A DNA stretch of 64,000 bases. It comes from an uncultured Lachnospiraceae bacterium. GTDB lineage: Bacteria > Bacillota > Clostridia > Lachnospirales > Anaerotignaceae. This document shows, in pieces, positions 46,823 to 56,230 of the stretch (position 1 is the stretch's first letter; each line of letters begins with the position of its first letter). Position numbers and translations under genes: made by a program. Location of the stretch: the NCBI GenBank assembly GCA_944384295.1, contig CALWSU010000003.1:1-64000 (forward strand). Reading direction: 5' to 3'. The notes below the pieces were generated by a model that did not search any database, had not been told where the DNA came from, and saw nothing but the letters and a program-made list of their open reading frames with translations.

Positions 46823-48412
46823 ATGAGCAATTTGGAAGCCATTCAAAAGCGCCGTATTTTTGGTATTATCTCACACCCTGACGCAGGGAAAACGACACTA
46901 ACAGAAAAATTGCTGCTGCATGGCGGTGCGATTCGAGAAGCTGGAACCGTCAAAGCTAGAAGAAACGCAAAATTTGCAAAAAGTGACTGGATGGAAATCG
47001 AAAAGCAAAGAGGGATTTCTGTCACTTCTTCTGTCATGCAATTTGAATATGATGGAAAAGTGGTATCTATTATGGATACACCAGGGCATAATGACTTTGG
47101 GGAAGACACCTATCGTATTTTAACATCTGTTGACAGTGCAGTTATGGTAATCGACGCTGCAAAAGGGGTAGAAGCACAGACTGTAAAACTCTTTAAGGTT
47201 TGTAGTATGCGTGAAATCCCCATTTTCACATTTATCAATAAATTAGACAGACAATCCAAAGACCCTTTAGACTGTATGGCAGACTTAGAGGACGCATTGG
47301 GCTTACCTTCTACCGCAGTCACATGGCCTATTGGCAATGGTTTGACATTTGAAGGGATTTATGACCGTCTGGAAAACAAAGTATACTTATACAAACAAAA
47401 AGATGGTGTCGTAGAACTTGGTGCAAATGGTGTATTTGGTGACACATTGGAAGGTGTGATTTCTGACGCAAATCTGGATATTTTGCGTGGGGAAATGGAA
47501 TTATTAGATGGTGCAGGAAATCCTTTTGATTTACAAGCCATCAAAGATGGGAAATTATCTCCTGTGTTCTTTGGCTCTGCACTTGCTGACTTTGGTATTA
47601 CACCATTTTTGAAGCACTTCTTAGAATGGTCTCCTGCGCCTGGTGTCAGAAAAACAACAACTGGTACTGTCGCACCGACAGACGAATTTTTCAGCGGCTT
47701 TATATTCAAAATTCAGGCAAATATGAATCCTGCCCATCGTGACAGATTGGCATTTTTGCGCATTTGTTCTGGTACATTTGAAAGAGGTATGTCTGTAACA
47801 CTCTCCAGAACCGGAAAACAAATGAAACTGAGCCAGTCCACACACTTGATGGCAAACGACAGAGAAACGGTGGAAACTGCCATTGCAGGTGATATTATCG
47901 GTATCTATGACAGCGGCAACTATCAAATCGGGGATACATTGACCAACCGAAAAGAAAAATTATTCTTTGAGCCTCTGCCTACTTTCCCGCCGGAATTATT
48001 TTGCCGTGTACACCCTGTCAATTCGCTCAAGGCAAAGCAATTCCAAAAAGGGGTTCAGCAGCTTGCCCAAGAAGGTGCCATTCAGGTATATCATAATGAA
48101 TTTAATGATGTCATTTTAGGCGCAGTTGGTCAGTTACAATTTGAGGTATTTGAATACCGCCTGAACAATGAATACAATTCAGAAGTACGTATGGAACCTT
48201 TGGATTTCAGTGTTGCGCGTTGGGTAGCACCTGGTTCTCCGAAAGACATCAAAGATTATGTAGTTGCACGTAGTGCATTGGTGTATGACCACTTTGAACG
48301 TCCAATTTTATTGTTTGCTAACCAATATACACTGAACAATTTTGAACAAAAAAATCCTGATGTTAAACTAGTAGAGGCTTTGGACGTAGACGATACAGAA
48401 TATCATTCATAA
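46823..48412 (+). CDS. prfC: Peptide chain release factor 3
   Basis: RF3 is the GTPase that removes RF1/RF2 from the ribosome after termination. The 529-residue protein has G1 SHPDAGKTTLTE, the switch region RGISVTSSVMQF, G3 DTPGHNDF, G4 NKLD, and the RF3-specific C-terminal segments (LPTFPPELFCRVHPV, ALDVDDTEYHS). These separate it from EF-G. It begins at ATG 46823 with AAAGGAC upstream and stands alone, ended by a strong terminator. Confidence 0.96.
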   Translation: MSNLEAIQKRRIFGIISHPDAGKTTLTEKLLLHGGAIREAGTVKARRNAKFAKSDWMEIEKQRGISVTSSVMQFEYDGKVVSIMDTPGHNDFGEDTYRILTSVDSAVMVIDAAKGVEAQTVKLFKVCSMREIPIFTFINKLDRQSKDPLDCMADLEDALGLPSTAVTWPIGNGLTFEGIYDRLENKVYLYKQKDGVVELGANGVFGDTLEGVISDANLDILRGEMELLDGAGNPFDLQAIKDGKLSPVFFGSALADFGITPFLKHFLEWSPAPGVRKTTTGTVAPTDEFFSGFIFKIQANMNPAHRDRLAFLRICSGTFERGMSVTLSRTGKQMKLSQSTHLMANDRETVETAIAGDIIGIYDSGNYQIGDTLTNRKEKLFFEPLPTFPPELFCRVHPVNSLKAKQFQKGVQQLAQEGAIQVYHNEFNDVILGAVGQLQFEVFEYRLNNEYNSEVRMEPLDFSVARWVAPGSPKDIKDYVVARSALVYDHFERPILLFANQYTLNNFEQKNPDVKLVEALDVDDTEYHS

Positions 48413-48436
48413 TATGCTATTTTTGTAAAACATATC

Positions 48437-48474
48437 AAAAACGCGCCAGTATCTTCTGATACCAGCGCGTTTTT
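48437..48474. terminator. Terminator after prfC
   Basis: AAAAACGCG plus CAGTATC pairs with GATAC plus CGCGTTTTT across 48437-48474 with a TTCT loop. It is bidirectional between convergent genes. Confidence 0.9.
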
Positions 48475-48505
48475 CATTTATTGCATTTCTATAATCAACA
48501 TGTTA

Positions 48506-49255
48506 TCATTCACCTGCCATTACTTCTTCCACCATTTGCTGCATACCTGCTTCGCCCAAATCAGAATCGAAAACAGTTAAGGTATAAGCCACTTCGGCAT
48601 CTTCCCAAAAATAACTTTCTACTACATTTTCTTCTACTTCTTCAGAACCATAACTAATAGCGATTTCACCTGCTGCTTCTCTTTGTTTATCTTCTTCTGT
48701 CAATGTATAATCGGGTGGTACAAATTTATGTGCTTGCACACTATATCCTTCTGGTACCACTTGTCCTGCATCTGCATAAATATTGCCATCTTCCCCTGTC
48801 AAAACAGCAATCTTTCCATCTTTTTCATACGAAATGCTTAACAGTGCATATTTTTTTCCATAAGGATTACCTTCTGTATCCAATGCATTCGTAAAACCTG
48901 TCGCAGCATCTCGGAATGTAAAACCATTGGAAAATGTTTCTACACTTTTGATGTCAAAACCTACTTTTTCTTCTTCTTTCCCTAAATCAGCATAAGAATC
49001 ACAGCTAATATAACTATGACTTTCTACGCCGCCCAATTGAATCGCTGCATAACAACTAACCGATGCAACGCAAAGAATTGCTGCAACTACTAATTTTTTT
49101 GGTGTGAATAATTTCATAGCTTTTCTCTCCTTTTTCTCATACAAATATGCCTTTGTTTTGATACGCCCCAGCAAATCCGCAGAGGGTTCTATTTGTTCTG
49201 CATATTGCTGCAAAGTATGTCTGATTTTATTATCAAAATCAAGATTGTTTTTCAT
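48506..49255 (-). CDS. Single-pass membrane protein paired with ECF sigma (putative anti-sigma)
   Basis: The 249-residue protein has a short cytoplasmic N-terminus of about 53 residues (KIRHTLQQYAEQIEPSADLLGRI), one membrane segment at about 54-73 (KLVVAAILCVASVSCYAAI), and an acidic extracytoplasmic part. No zinc-finger motif is present. It overlaps the second ECF sigma gene by 17 bases, so it is probably its membrane partner and likely anti-sigma factor. The outer part contains a Gly- and acid-rich region (ISYEKDGKIAVLTGEDGNIYAD) of no recognised family. Confidence 0.7.
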   Translation of the reverse strand: MKNNLDFDNKIRHTLQQYAEQIEPSADLLGRIKTKAYLYEKKERKAMKLFTPKKLVVAAILCVASVSCYAAIQLGGVESHSYISCDSYADLGKEEEKVGFDIKSVETFSNGFTFRDAATGFTNALDTEGNPYGKKYALLSISYEKDGKIAVLTGEDGNIYADAGQVVPEGYSVQAHKFVPPDYTLTEEDKQREAAGEIAISYGSEEVEENVVESYFWEDAEVAYTLTVFDSDLGEAGMQQMVEEVMAGE

Positions 49256-49811
49256 ATTGCCATGCCCCCTCTCGGTTTTTTGTACTTTCTGCTAAAGTTT
49301 TTTGCAAACGATGTTTTGCCGCAAAAAGTCTGGTTTTGACTGTAGCTTGTGGCGCAGTCAGAATTTGCGCAATTTCCTTGATAGAAAAATCATTGAAATA
49401 GTACAATATAATGACAGTGCGTTGTTTTGTGCTTAATGTTTGGATTGCCGCATATAAGTTTTCATATTCCGCTCGCTGTTCGCTCGGATAACTGTCCCAA
49501 ACCGATTCTATCGGTAAAACAGCATCTTCTATGGATATTGCTGTTTGTCGTTTACATGCTTTCCATGCGCAACGTGTCAAGATTTTGAAAAACCAAGTAG
49601 CAAAGCCATATGGATTTTGCAATTCTTGTATATGCAGCAGACAGTTGACAAAAGCCTCTTGTGCAACATCTTCCGCCAATGCAGTATCCCCACAAATGAA
49701 AGCGGCAGTGCGCACTGCTTTTTGTTGATATGCGGCAAAAATTGCATCAAATGCTTCTTGATTGCCCGCCTGCATTTGTTTCACTTGTACTGCTGTTTCT
49801 TCTTTGGTCAC
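49239..49811 (-). CDS. ECF-type RNA polymerase sigma factor (second pair)
   Basis: The 190-residue protein has sigma region 2 (AVRTAAFICGDTALAEDVAQEAFVNCLL, landmark near 31-58, and FATWFFKILTRCAWKAC) and region 4 (LSTKQRTVIILYYFNDFSIKEIAQIL, PQATVKTRLFAAKHRL). It starts with GTG at 49811, ten bases after AGGAGG. Its end overlaps the membrane partner gene. It differs clearly from the first ECF sigma factor at 45070-45708, so the pairs are not a recent duplication. A possible self-promoter lies at 49854-49883. Confidence 0.9.
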   Translation of the reverse strand: MTKEETAVQVKQMQAGNQEAFDAIFAAYQQKAVRTAAFICGDTALAEDVAQEAFVNCLLHIQELQNPYGFATWFFKILTRCAWKACKRQTAISIEDAVLPIESVWDSYPSEQRAEYENLYAAIQTLSTKQRTVIILYYFNDFSIKEIAQILTAPQATVKTRLFAAKHRLQKTLAESTKNREGAWQYEKQS

Positions 49812-49853
49812 AGTTCCTGCGCCTCCTTTCTGTGTCTTTTTGACGCGTCTATA

Positions 49854-49883
49854 CTATAGAGCAGATTTATGAGAAAAAGGTTC
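49854..49883 (-). promoter_or_regulatory. Possible ECF-type promoter of the second sigma gene
   Basis: On the minus strand GAACC followed by T residues (49879-49883 and onward) and CTATAG (49854-49859) lie about 19 bases apart, resembling the AAC-containing -35 element of ECF promoters. The spacing is only approximately right, so this is a tentative call. Confidence 0.3.
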
Positions 49884-49910
49884 TATCTCTTCAAAAATTT
49901 TTTACAGAAA

Positions 49911-49950
49911 AAAATCCCTGTGGATTTTTAGAATACCACAAGGATTTTTT
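49911..49950 (-). terminator. Terminator of the purine operon
   Basis: AAAATCC-TGTGG (49911-49923) pairs with CCACA-GGATTTT (49936-49948). It lies just past the purL stop and has a T-run on the minus strand. Confidence 0.85.
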
Positions 49951-49961
49951 GTCATACAACT

Positions 49962-52900
49962 TTATTTCCAATACGCTACTGCGGAACGGAATAATTTCAT
50001 ATCAAATTCGCCAGGTACATTTTGGTACAGACCATTTGCAATACGTTCGGAATGTCCCATTTTACCCAATACACGTCCGTCAGGAGAAAGCAGACCTTCT
50101 ACTGCCCAAGCGGAGCCATTGGGATTATATTGTATCTCATTGGTTGGATTGCCGTTTTGATCCACATATTGTGTCAAAATTTGTCCGTTATCCGCCAATT
50201 TCTGCAACAAGCTTTCTTCCGCCAGCAAACGTCCTTCCCCATGTGAGATAGGCACTGTAAAAATGTCACCTACAGATACTTCTGTCAGCCAAGGAGAATT
50301 GTTTGTTGCCAAACGTGTACGTACCAATTTGGATTGGTGTCTATGTATGGTATTATAGGTCAATGTCGGGCAACTTGCATCAGTATCAATGATTTTGCCA
50401 TATGGCACCAATCCCAGCTTAATCAATGCTTGGAAACCGTTACAAATCCCACAAATCAAACCATCTTTTTCTTCTAACAGCTTTGTAACTGCCTCTTTGA
50501 CTTCTGGATTGCGGAAAAATGCTGTGATAAATTTCCCAGAACCATCTGGTTCGTCCCCGCCAGAAAAGCCGCCAGGAATGAATATCATCTGACTATCTGC
50601 CAGTTTCTTTGCAAATGTTTCTACTGAATGTGCAATGCCGGAAGCAGAAAGATTGTTGATGACAAAAATTTCCGCTTCTGCGCCTGCTTTTTCCATGGCT
50701 TTTGCAGAATCATATTCACAGTTGGTACCAGGGAATACAGGAATCAAAACTTTTGGTTTTGCAAAATGCAGACTAGGTTTTGCTACAGTTTGTGCTTGAT
50801 ATGTAATGGTCGGAATTTCTGTCTTTTCTGTTTTCAAGTTACAACTATAAATCGGTTCTAACTTGCTTTCATACACATCATATAATTCTTGCAATGCAAT
50901 AGAAACGCCGTCTTTGACAATTGCATTGCCGCCAGTTGTACCCAAACAGATACCAATTTCATCATCTGTATTCAGTTCCAGCACAAACGCACCATACTGA
51001 TAACCGAAAATATCTTCTTTGGTCAGACCATTTGCATAAGTAAAACCAATATCATTCCCCATTGCCATTTTTAAGATTGCTTCTGCAATACCGCCATAAG
51101 TTGGTGTATATGCCGCACATACCTTGCCTTCACGCATCAATGTATTGACCTGTGCAAACAGAGATTTTAAGCTTTCTGTTGTTGGCAAACCATTTGCGTC
51201 ATATTCTGGTTTACACAATACTACTTTATGTCCTGCCTGTTTGAACTCAGGAGAAATAATATGGTTCACATGTTCTGTGGTCACTGCAAAAGATACCAAT
51301 GTAGGAGGTACATCAATCTGTTCAAAACTGCCGCTCATAGAGTCTTTCCCACCAATTGCAGCAATTTCCAAACCTTTTTGTGCCATAAACGCACCCAATA
51401 ACGCCGCCATAGGTTTGCCCCAACGTTTGGGATCTTTCATAGGTTTTTCAAAATATTCTTGGAAAGACAAATATACATCTTCAAATTTTGCGCCAGTTGC
51501 CACCAATTTTGCTACGGATTCTACAACTGCTAAATATGCGCTATGATAAGGGCTCTTTTCTGCGATAAATGGATTATAGCCCCAAGCCATAACAGAGCAA
51601 GTGGAAGCGTCTGCTTTTTCCATAGATACTTTATTGACCATTGCTTGAATGGGTGTTCTTTGATTTTTGCCGCCGAATGGCATCAATACCGTACCTGCGC
51701 CAATGGTAGAGTCAAAACGTTCTGACAAACCGCGTTTGGAACATACATTCAAATCTCCAGCCAAATCCATATAAGCTGCTTTGAAATCGTCTTTGATTTC
51801 TTTTGCATAAGATTGTGGCGCAGCAGGTGCAACATCAATATGTTTTTCTGCACCATTGGAATTTAAGAATTCACGGGAAATATTGACAATCTGTTTCCCA
51901 TTCCATGTCATAACAAGATATGGTTTTGCTTTCACTTCTGCCACAATGGTAGCTTCCAGATTTTCCTGATATGCCAATTCTTTGAAACGTTCTACATCTT
52001 TAGCCGCTACCACAACTGCCATACGTTCTTGAGATTCACTAATCGCAAGCTCTGTACCGTCCAAACCTTCATATTTTTTGGGCACTGCATTCAGATTGAT
52101 TTCCAGACCATCTGCCAATTCGCCAATCGCAACAGATACACCACCTGCACCAAAGTCATTACAACGTTTGATAAGCAAAGAGGCTTCTTTGTTACGGAAT
52201 AATCTTTGCAGTTTTCTTTCTTCGGGCGCATTGCCTTTTTGCACTTCTGCGCCGCAGCTTTCCAAAGAATGTAATGTATGTGATTTGGAGGAACCTGTTG
52301 CACCGCCGCAGCCATCGCGCCCGGTTCTGCCACCCAGCAAAATGACAATATCGCCATCTTCGGGGCGTTCTCTGCGTACATTTTCCGCAGGCGCCGCGCC
52401 GATAACTGCGCCAATTTCCATTCTTTTTGCAACATATCCATCGTGATACAATTCATCTACTTGCCCAGTTGCCAAACCGATTTGGTTCCCATAAGAACTA
52501 TATCCTGCTGCCGCGGTTGTAACGATTTTACGTTGTGGCAATTTTCCTTCCAAGGTTTCGGAAACTGGTTTCAAGGGGTCTGCTGCACCTGTCACACGCA
52601 TTGCCGCATACACATAAGAACGACCACTCAAAGGATCACGAATTGCACCGCCGATACAGGTTGCTGCGCCACCAAAAGGCTCAATTTCTGTAGGGTGGTT
52701 ATGTGTTTCATTTTTGAATAGTAACAACCATTTTTCGGTTTTTCCATCGACTTCCACATCAATTTTTACAGTACATGCATTGATTTCCTCAGATTCATCT
52801 AACTTTTCTAGTTTTCCTTGCTGTTTGAGGAATTTTGCAACAATGGTACCCATATCCATTAAATTGATGGGTTTTGTTCTACCAATTGCTTCTCTTGTTT

Positions 52901-53648
52901 TCAAATATTCCTGATATGCTCCTTCTAATAGTGCATCTTCAAATTTTACACTATCAATCGTAGTCAAGAATGTAGTATGACGACAATGGTCAGACCAATA
53001 GGTGTCAATCATTTTGATTTCTGTAATGGTTGGATCTCTATGTTCGCTTTGGAAATATGCCTGACATACTTTGATATCGTCTAAATCCATTGCCAGACCT
53101 TGATCAGCGACAAACTGCGCCAATGCAGATTCATCCATCTGACAAAAACCGTCCAAAGTTGCTACTTCTGTAGGAATATCGTAAACGACTTCCAAAGTAC
53201 CAAAAGGTTCCAATGCTGCTTCTCTGGATTCTACTGGATTGATCACATATTTTTTGACTGCTTCCACATCAGCATCTGTCAAATCACCATATAATAAGTA
53301 CACTGTTGCGCTCTTTACCAAAGGACGTTCCTGTTTGGAAATAATCTGAATACATTCTGCCGCGGAATTTGCACGCTGGTCAAATTGTCCTGGCAAATAT
53401 TCTACTGCAAATACTTTTGCGCCATCTTGTGGAATATCTTCCAACAAATTATCCAATTGTGGTTCTGAAAATACAGTTGTTTTGCATTGTTCAAATAAAT
53501 CTTTTTCGATATGTTCTACATCATATCGATTCAAAAGGCGCAAACCAGTTAAAGCACGAATCCCCAATAACTGTACCAAATCATTGCGCAGACCGTCTGC
53601 TTCTGTTTGCAATCCTTGTTTTTTTTCGACATAAATTCTGTAAACCAT
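49962..53648 (-). CDS. purL: Phosphoribosylformylglycinamidine synthase, single-chain
   Basis: This large enzyme converts FGAR and glutamine to FGAM with ATP. At 1228 residues it is the single-chain form with a fused glutaminase rather than the PurLQS complex. It has two synthetase halves (STYWSDHCRHTTF-like at about 215, NETHNHPTEIEPFGGAATCIGG, GGRTGRDGCGGATGSS, FGAGGVSVAIGE). The C-terminal class I glutaminase has VFPGTNCEYDSAKAM, the catalytic Cys in LICGICNGFQ, and His/Glu near the end. It is the last gene of the operon, three bases after purD. Confidence 0.96.
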   Translation of the reverse strand: MVYRIYVEKKQGLQTEADGLRNDLVQLLGIRALTGLRLLNRYDVEHIEKDLFEQCKTTVFSEPQLDNLLEDIPQDGAKVFAVEYLPGQFDQRANSAAECIQIISKQERPLVKSATVYLLYGDLTDADVEAVKKYVINPVESREAALEPFGTLEVVYDIPTEVATLDGFCQMDESALAQFVADQGLAMDLDDIKVCQAYFQSEHRDPTITEIKMIDTYWSDHCRHTTFLTTIDSVKFEDALLEGAYQEYLKTREAIGRTKPINLMDMGTIVAKFLKQQGKLEKLDESEEINACTVKIDVEVDGKTEKWLLLFKNETHNHPTEIEPFGGAATCIGGAIRDPLSGRSYVYAAMRVTGAADPLKPVSETLEGKLPQRKIVTTAAAGYSSYGNQIGLATGQVDELYHDGYVAKRMEIGAVIGAAPAENVRRERPEDGDIVILLGGRTGRDGCGGATGSSKSHTLHSLESCGAEVQKGNAPEERKLQRLFRNKEASLLIKRCNDFGAGGVSVAIGELADGLEINLNAVPKKYEGLDGTELAISESQERMAVVVAAKDVERFKELAYQENLEATIVAEVKAKPYLVMTWNGKQIVNISREFLNSNGAEKHIDVAPAAPQSYAKEIKDDFKAAYMDLAGDLNVCSKRGLSERFDSTIGAGTVLMPFGGKNQRTPIQAMVNKVSMEKADASTCSVMAWGYNPFIAEKSPYHSAYLAVVESVAKLVATGAKFEDVYLSFQEYFEKPMKDPKRWGKPMAALLGAFMAQKGLEIAAIGGKDSMSGSFEQIDVPPTLVSFAVTTEHVNHIISPEFKQAGHKVVLCKPEYDANGLPTTESLKSLFAQVNTLMREGKVCAAYTPTYGGIAEAILKMAMGNDIGFTYANGLTKEDIFGYQYGAFVLELNTDDEIGICLGTTGGNAIVKDGVSIALQELYDVYESKLEPIYSCNLKTEKTEIPTITYQAQTVAKPSLHFAKPKVLIPVFPGTNCEYDSAKAMEKAGAEAEIFVINNLSASGIAHSVETFAKKLADSQMIFIPGGFSGGDEPDGSGKFITAFFRNPEVKEAVTKLLEEKDGLICGICNGFQALIKLGLVPYGKIIDTDASCPTLTYNTIHRHQSKLVRTRLATNNSPWLTEVSVGDIFTVPISHGEGRLLAEESLLQKLADNGQILTQYVDQNGNPTNEIQYNPNGSAWAVEGLLSPDGRVLGKMGHSERIANGLYQNVPGEFDMKLFRSAVAYWK

Positions 53649-53651
53649 GTG

Positions 53652-54914
53652 TTACACCTCCGCCGCAAGGGCTTTCTGTCCAATATCTTTCCGATAATAT
53701 GCATTTGCAAAAGACACCTGTTCCACAGTCTGATATGCCTTTTGTATTGCTTCTTCTAAAGTATCCGCTACCTCTGTGACACCCAATACACGACCACCGC
53801 CTGTCAACAGTTTTTCGCCATCACGTTTCGCACCTGCTACGAAAATGCGGCTTTTTTCTGCGGGCAATGTGATTTCATAACCTGTTTCATATTTTCCAGG
53901 ATAGCCTTTGGATGCCATAATGACACAGCAAGCCGCTTTGTTGCTGAATTTTACTTCTGCATCTGCCAAAGTGCCTTTTGCAATATGCTGCATAATGGTC
54001 AGCAAATCACTCTCTAACAAAGGCAATACTACCTGTGTTTCTGGATCACCAAAACGACAGTTATATTCGATTACTTTTGGACCATCAGCAGTCAGCATCA
54101 AACCAAAATACAAACAACCTTTGAATGTTCTGCCTTCTTGGTTCATCGCTTCCATGGTTGGCAGGAATATTTTTTCCATACATTCTGCTGCAATTGCTTC
54201 TGTATAGTAAGGATTTGGAGCAACTGTACCCATACCACCTGTATTCAATCCCTGGTCGCCATCTAATGCACGTTTATGGTCCATAGAAGAAATCATAGGA
54301 ATCATGGTTTTGCCATCTGTAAATGCCAATACGGACACTTCTGGACCAGTTAAAAATTCCTCTACTACAATATGGTCACCACTCGCACCAAATACTTTAT
54401 CCTGCATAATGGTTTTGACTGCATCTTTTGCCTGTTCTCTTGTTTCTGCAATGATAACGCCTTTTCCCAATGCCAGACCGTCGGCTTTGATTACAGTGGG
54501 AATAGGTGCATTTTCTAAATATTGCAAAGCAGCTTCAGGATCATCAAATACTTCATATTGCGCAGTTGGAATATGATATTTTTTCATCAGATTTTTAGAA
54601 AAAACTTTGCTTCCTTCCAGAATCGCTGCATTTTTATTGGGACCAAAACAAGGTACACCAATGGCTTCCAAAGCGTCTACTGCACCCAATACAAGTGGGT
54701 CATCTGGTGCAACCACTGCAAAATCAATCTGTTTTTCTTTTGCAAAAGCAGTAATTCCTTCTATATCTTTCGCGCCAATATTGACACAAATAGCATCTTC
54801 TGTCATACCGCCATTTCCTGGTAATACATATAATTCCGTCACTGCCGGATTTTCTTTGATTTTCTTTACAATGGCATGTTCTCTGCCGCCACCGCCAACT
54901 ACCATAATTTTCAT
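53652..54914 (-). CDS. purD: Phosphoribosylamine-glycine ligase
   Basis: PurD joins glycine to phosphoribosylamine. The 420-residue ATP-grasp enzyme begins MKIMVVGGGGREHAI and has VVAPDDPLVLG, VIKADGLALGKGVIIA, EEFLTGPEVSVLAFTDG, and the metal-binding YNCRFGDPETQVVLPLLESD. The ATG at 54914 follows AGGAGG by eight bases; the ATG at 54920 is too close to that site. It lies after a triple 10-bp repeat and before purL. Confidence 0.96.
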   Translation of the reverse strand: MKIMVVGGGGREHAIVKKIKENPAVTELYVLPGNGGMTEDAICVNIGAKDIEGITAFAKEKQIDFAVVAPDDPLVLGAVDALEAIGVPCFGPNKNAAILEGSKVFSKNLMKKYHIPTAQYEVFDDPEAALQYLENAPIPTVIKADGLALGKGVIIAETREQAKDAVKTIMQDKVFGASGDHIVVEEFLTGPEVSVLAFTDGKTMIPMISSMDHKRALDGDQGLNTGGMGTVAPNPYYTEAIAAECMEKIFLPTMEAMNQEGRTFKGCLYFGLMLTADGPKVIEYNCRFGDPETQVVLPLLESDLLTIMQHIAKGTLADAEVKFSNKAACCVIMASKGYPGKYETGYEITLPAEKSRIFVAGAKRDGEKLLTGGGRVLGVTEVADTLEEAIQKAYQTVEQVSFANAYYRKDIGQKALAAEV

Positions 54915-54930
54915 ACTCATTGCCTCCTAT

Positions 54931-54960
54931 CGGATACCATCAGATACCATTGGATACTAC
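54931..54960. repeat. Three 10-bp tandem repeats between the transformylase gene and purD
   Basis: CGGATACCAT, CAGATACCAT and TGGATACTAC lie head to tail at exactly ten-base spacing, filling most of the gap between the two genes. The outer copies differ by few bases. Confidence 0.75.
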
Positions 54961-54962
54961 TT

Positions 54963-56147
54963 TTAGTGATGGAACAAACGCATACCGGTAAATGCCATTA
55001 CCATATTGTGTTTATTGCAAGTTGCAATCACATTATCATCTCGAATAGAACCGCCTGGTTCTGCAATATAGCTTACACCGCTTTTTGCTGCACGTTCGAT
55101 GTTATCGCCAAATGGGAAGAAAGCATCACTACCCAATGCAACGCCTGTAATACTGTCCAAATATGCTCTTTTTTCTTCTTTTGTCAAAGGTTCTGGCTTT
55201 TCGCTAAACAATGTCTGCCATACGCCATCTGCCAATACATCTTCATAGTCATCAGAAATATATACATCAATGGTATTATCGCGGTCAGGTCTACCTACCG
55301 TTGGCAAGAATGGTAGATTTAGCACTTTTTCATGCTGGCGCAGATGCCATACGTCCGCTTTGCTGCCTGCCAGTCTGGTACAATGAATACGAGATTGCTG
55401 TCCAGCACCAACGCCAATCGCCTGTCCATCTTTTGCGAAGCATACGGAGTTAGACTGTGTATATTTCAATGTAATCAAAGAAATAATCAAATCGCGTTTT
55501 GCTTCTTCTGGAAGATTTTTATTTTCTGTTACAATATTTTGCAGCAATTCTGCATCAATACGGAAATTGTTTCTGCCCTGTACGAATGTAACACCATATA
55601 CTTGTTTGCGTTCTTCTTCTTGTGGTACATAGTTGGGGTCAATTTGTACAATATTGTAACTTCCTTTTCTTTTGCTTTTCAAAATTTCCAATGCTTCTGG
55701 TGTATATCCTGGCGCAATGATACCATCAGATACTTCACGTTTGAGCAAATTTGCCGTAACTACATCACATACATCACTCAAAGCTACCCAATCCCCAAAA
55801 GAACACATACGGTCTGTGCCTCTTGCTCTTGCATAAGCCAATGCAATGGGAGAATCGTCCAATCCTTCGATATCGTCTACAAAACATGCTTTTTTCAAAG
55901 CGTCGCTCATAGGTACCCCTACTGCCGCAGAAGTTGGGCTAACATGCTTAAAAGAAGTTGCTGCTGGCACGCCCAAAGCTTCTTTGAGTTCTTTGACTAA
56001 CTGCCAACTGTTGAAAGCGTCTAAAAAGTTAATATAGCCAGGTTTGCCATTTAATATTTGAATAGGCAGGTCGCTGCCATCTGCCATCATAATTTTTGCA
56101 GGTTTCTGATTCGGATTACACCCATATTTCAATTCAAATTCTTTCAT
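54963..56147 (-). CDS. purH: AICAR transformylase without cyclohydrolase domain
   Basis: The 394-residue protein corresponds to the transformylase (C-terminal) part of PurH: ELKYGCNPNQKPAKI at the start, TSFKHVSPTSAAVG with the catalytic Lys-His, VGAGQQSRIHCTRLAG, SDAFFPFGDNIERAA and YIAEPGGSIRDDNVI. The N-terminal IMP cyclohydrolase (MGS-like) domain of bifunctional PurH is absent. The missing activity is supplied by the gene immediately upstream (56231-56950). It makes FAICAR with formyl-tetrahydrofolate. The ribosome site is AGAGGAGG. Confidence 0.93.
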   Translation of the reverse strand: MKEFELKYGCNPNQKPAKIMMADGSDLPIQILNGKPGYINFLDAFNSWQLVKELKEALGVPAATSFKHVSPTSAAVGVPMSDALKKACFVDDIEGLDDSPIALAYARARGTDRMCSFGDWVALSDVCDVVTANLLKREVSDGIIAPGYTPEALEILKSKRKGSYNIVQIDPNYVPQEEERKQVYGVTFVQGRNNFRIDAELLQNIVTENKNLPEEAKRDLIISLITLKYTQSNSVCFAKDGQAIGVGAGQQSRIHCTRLAGSKADVWHLRQHEKVLNLPFLPTVGRPDRDNTIDVYISDDYEDVLADGVWQTLFSEKPEPLTKEEKRAYLDSITGVALGSDAFFPFGDNIERAAKSGVSYIAEPGGSIRDDNVIATCNKHNMVMAFTGMRLFHH

Positions 56148-56185
56148 TTTGTGTTGCCTCCTCTACTGATACACAAAAACAAAAC

Positions 56186-56215
56186 AGCCGCCGCCAACTG
56201 TTTTCTGGGGCGGCT
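56186..56215 (-). terminator. Terminator-like hairpin inside the purine operon
   Basis: AGCCGCC (56209-56215 on the minus strand) pairs with GGCGGCT (56186-56192), with extra CCA/TGG pairing inside. It is followed by GTTTTGTTTTTG. It lies between the IMP cyclohydrolase and transformylase genes and may reduce expression of the last three genes. Confidence 0.65.
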
Positions 56216-56230
56216 ATTGGGTATGAAACA

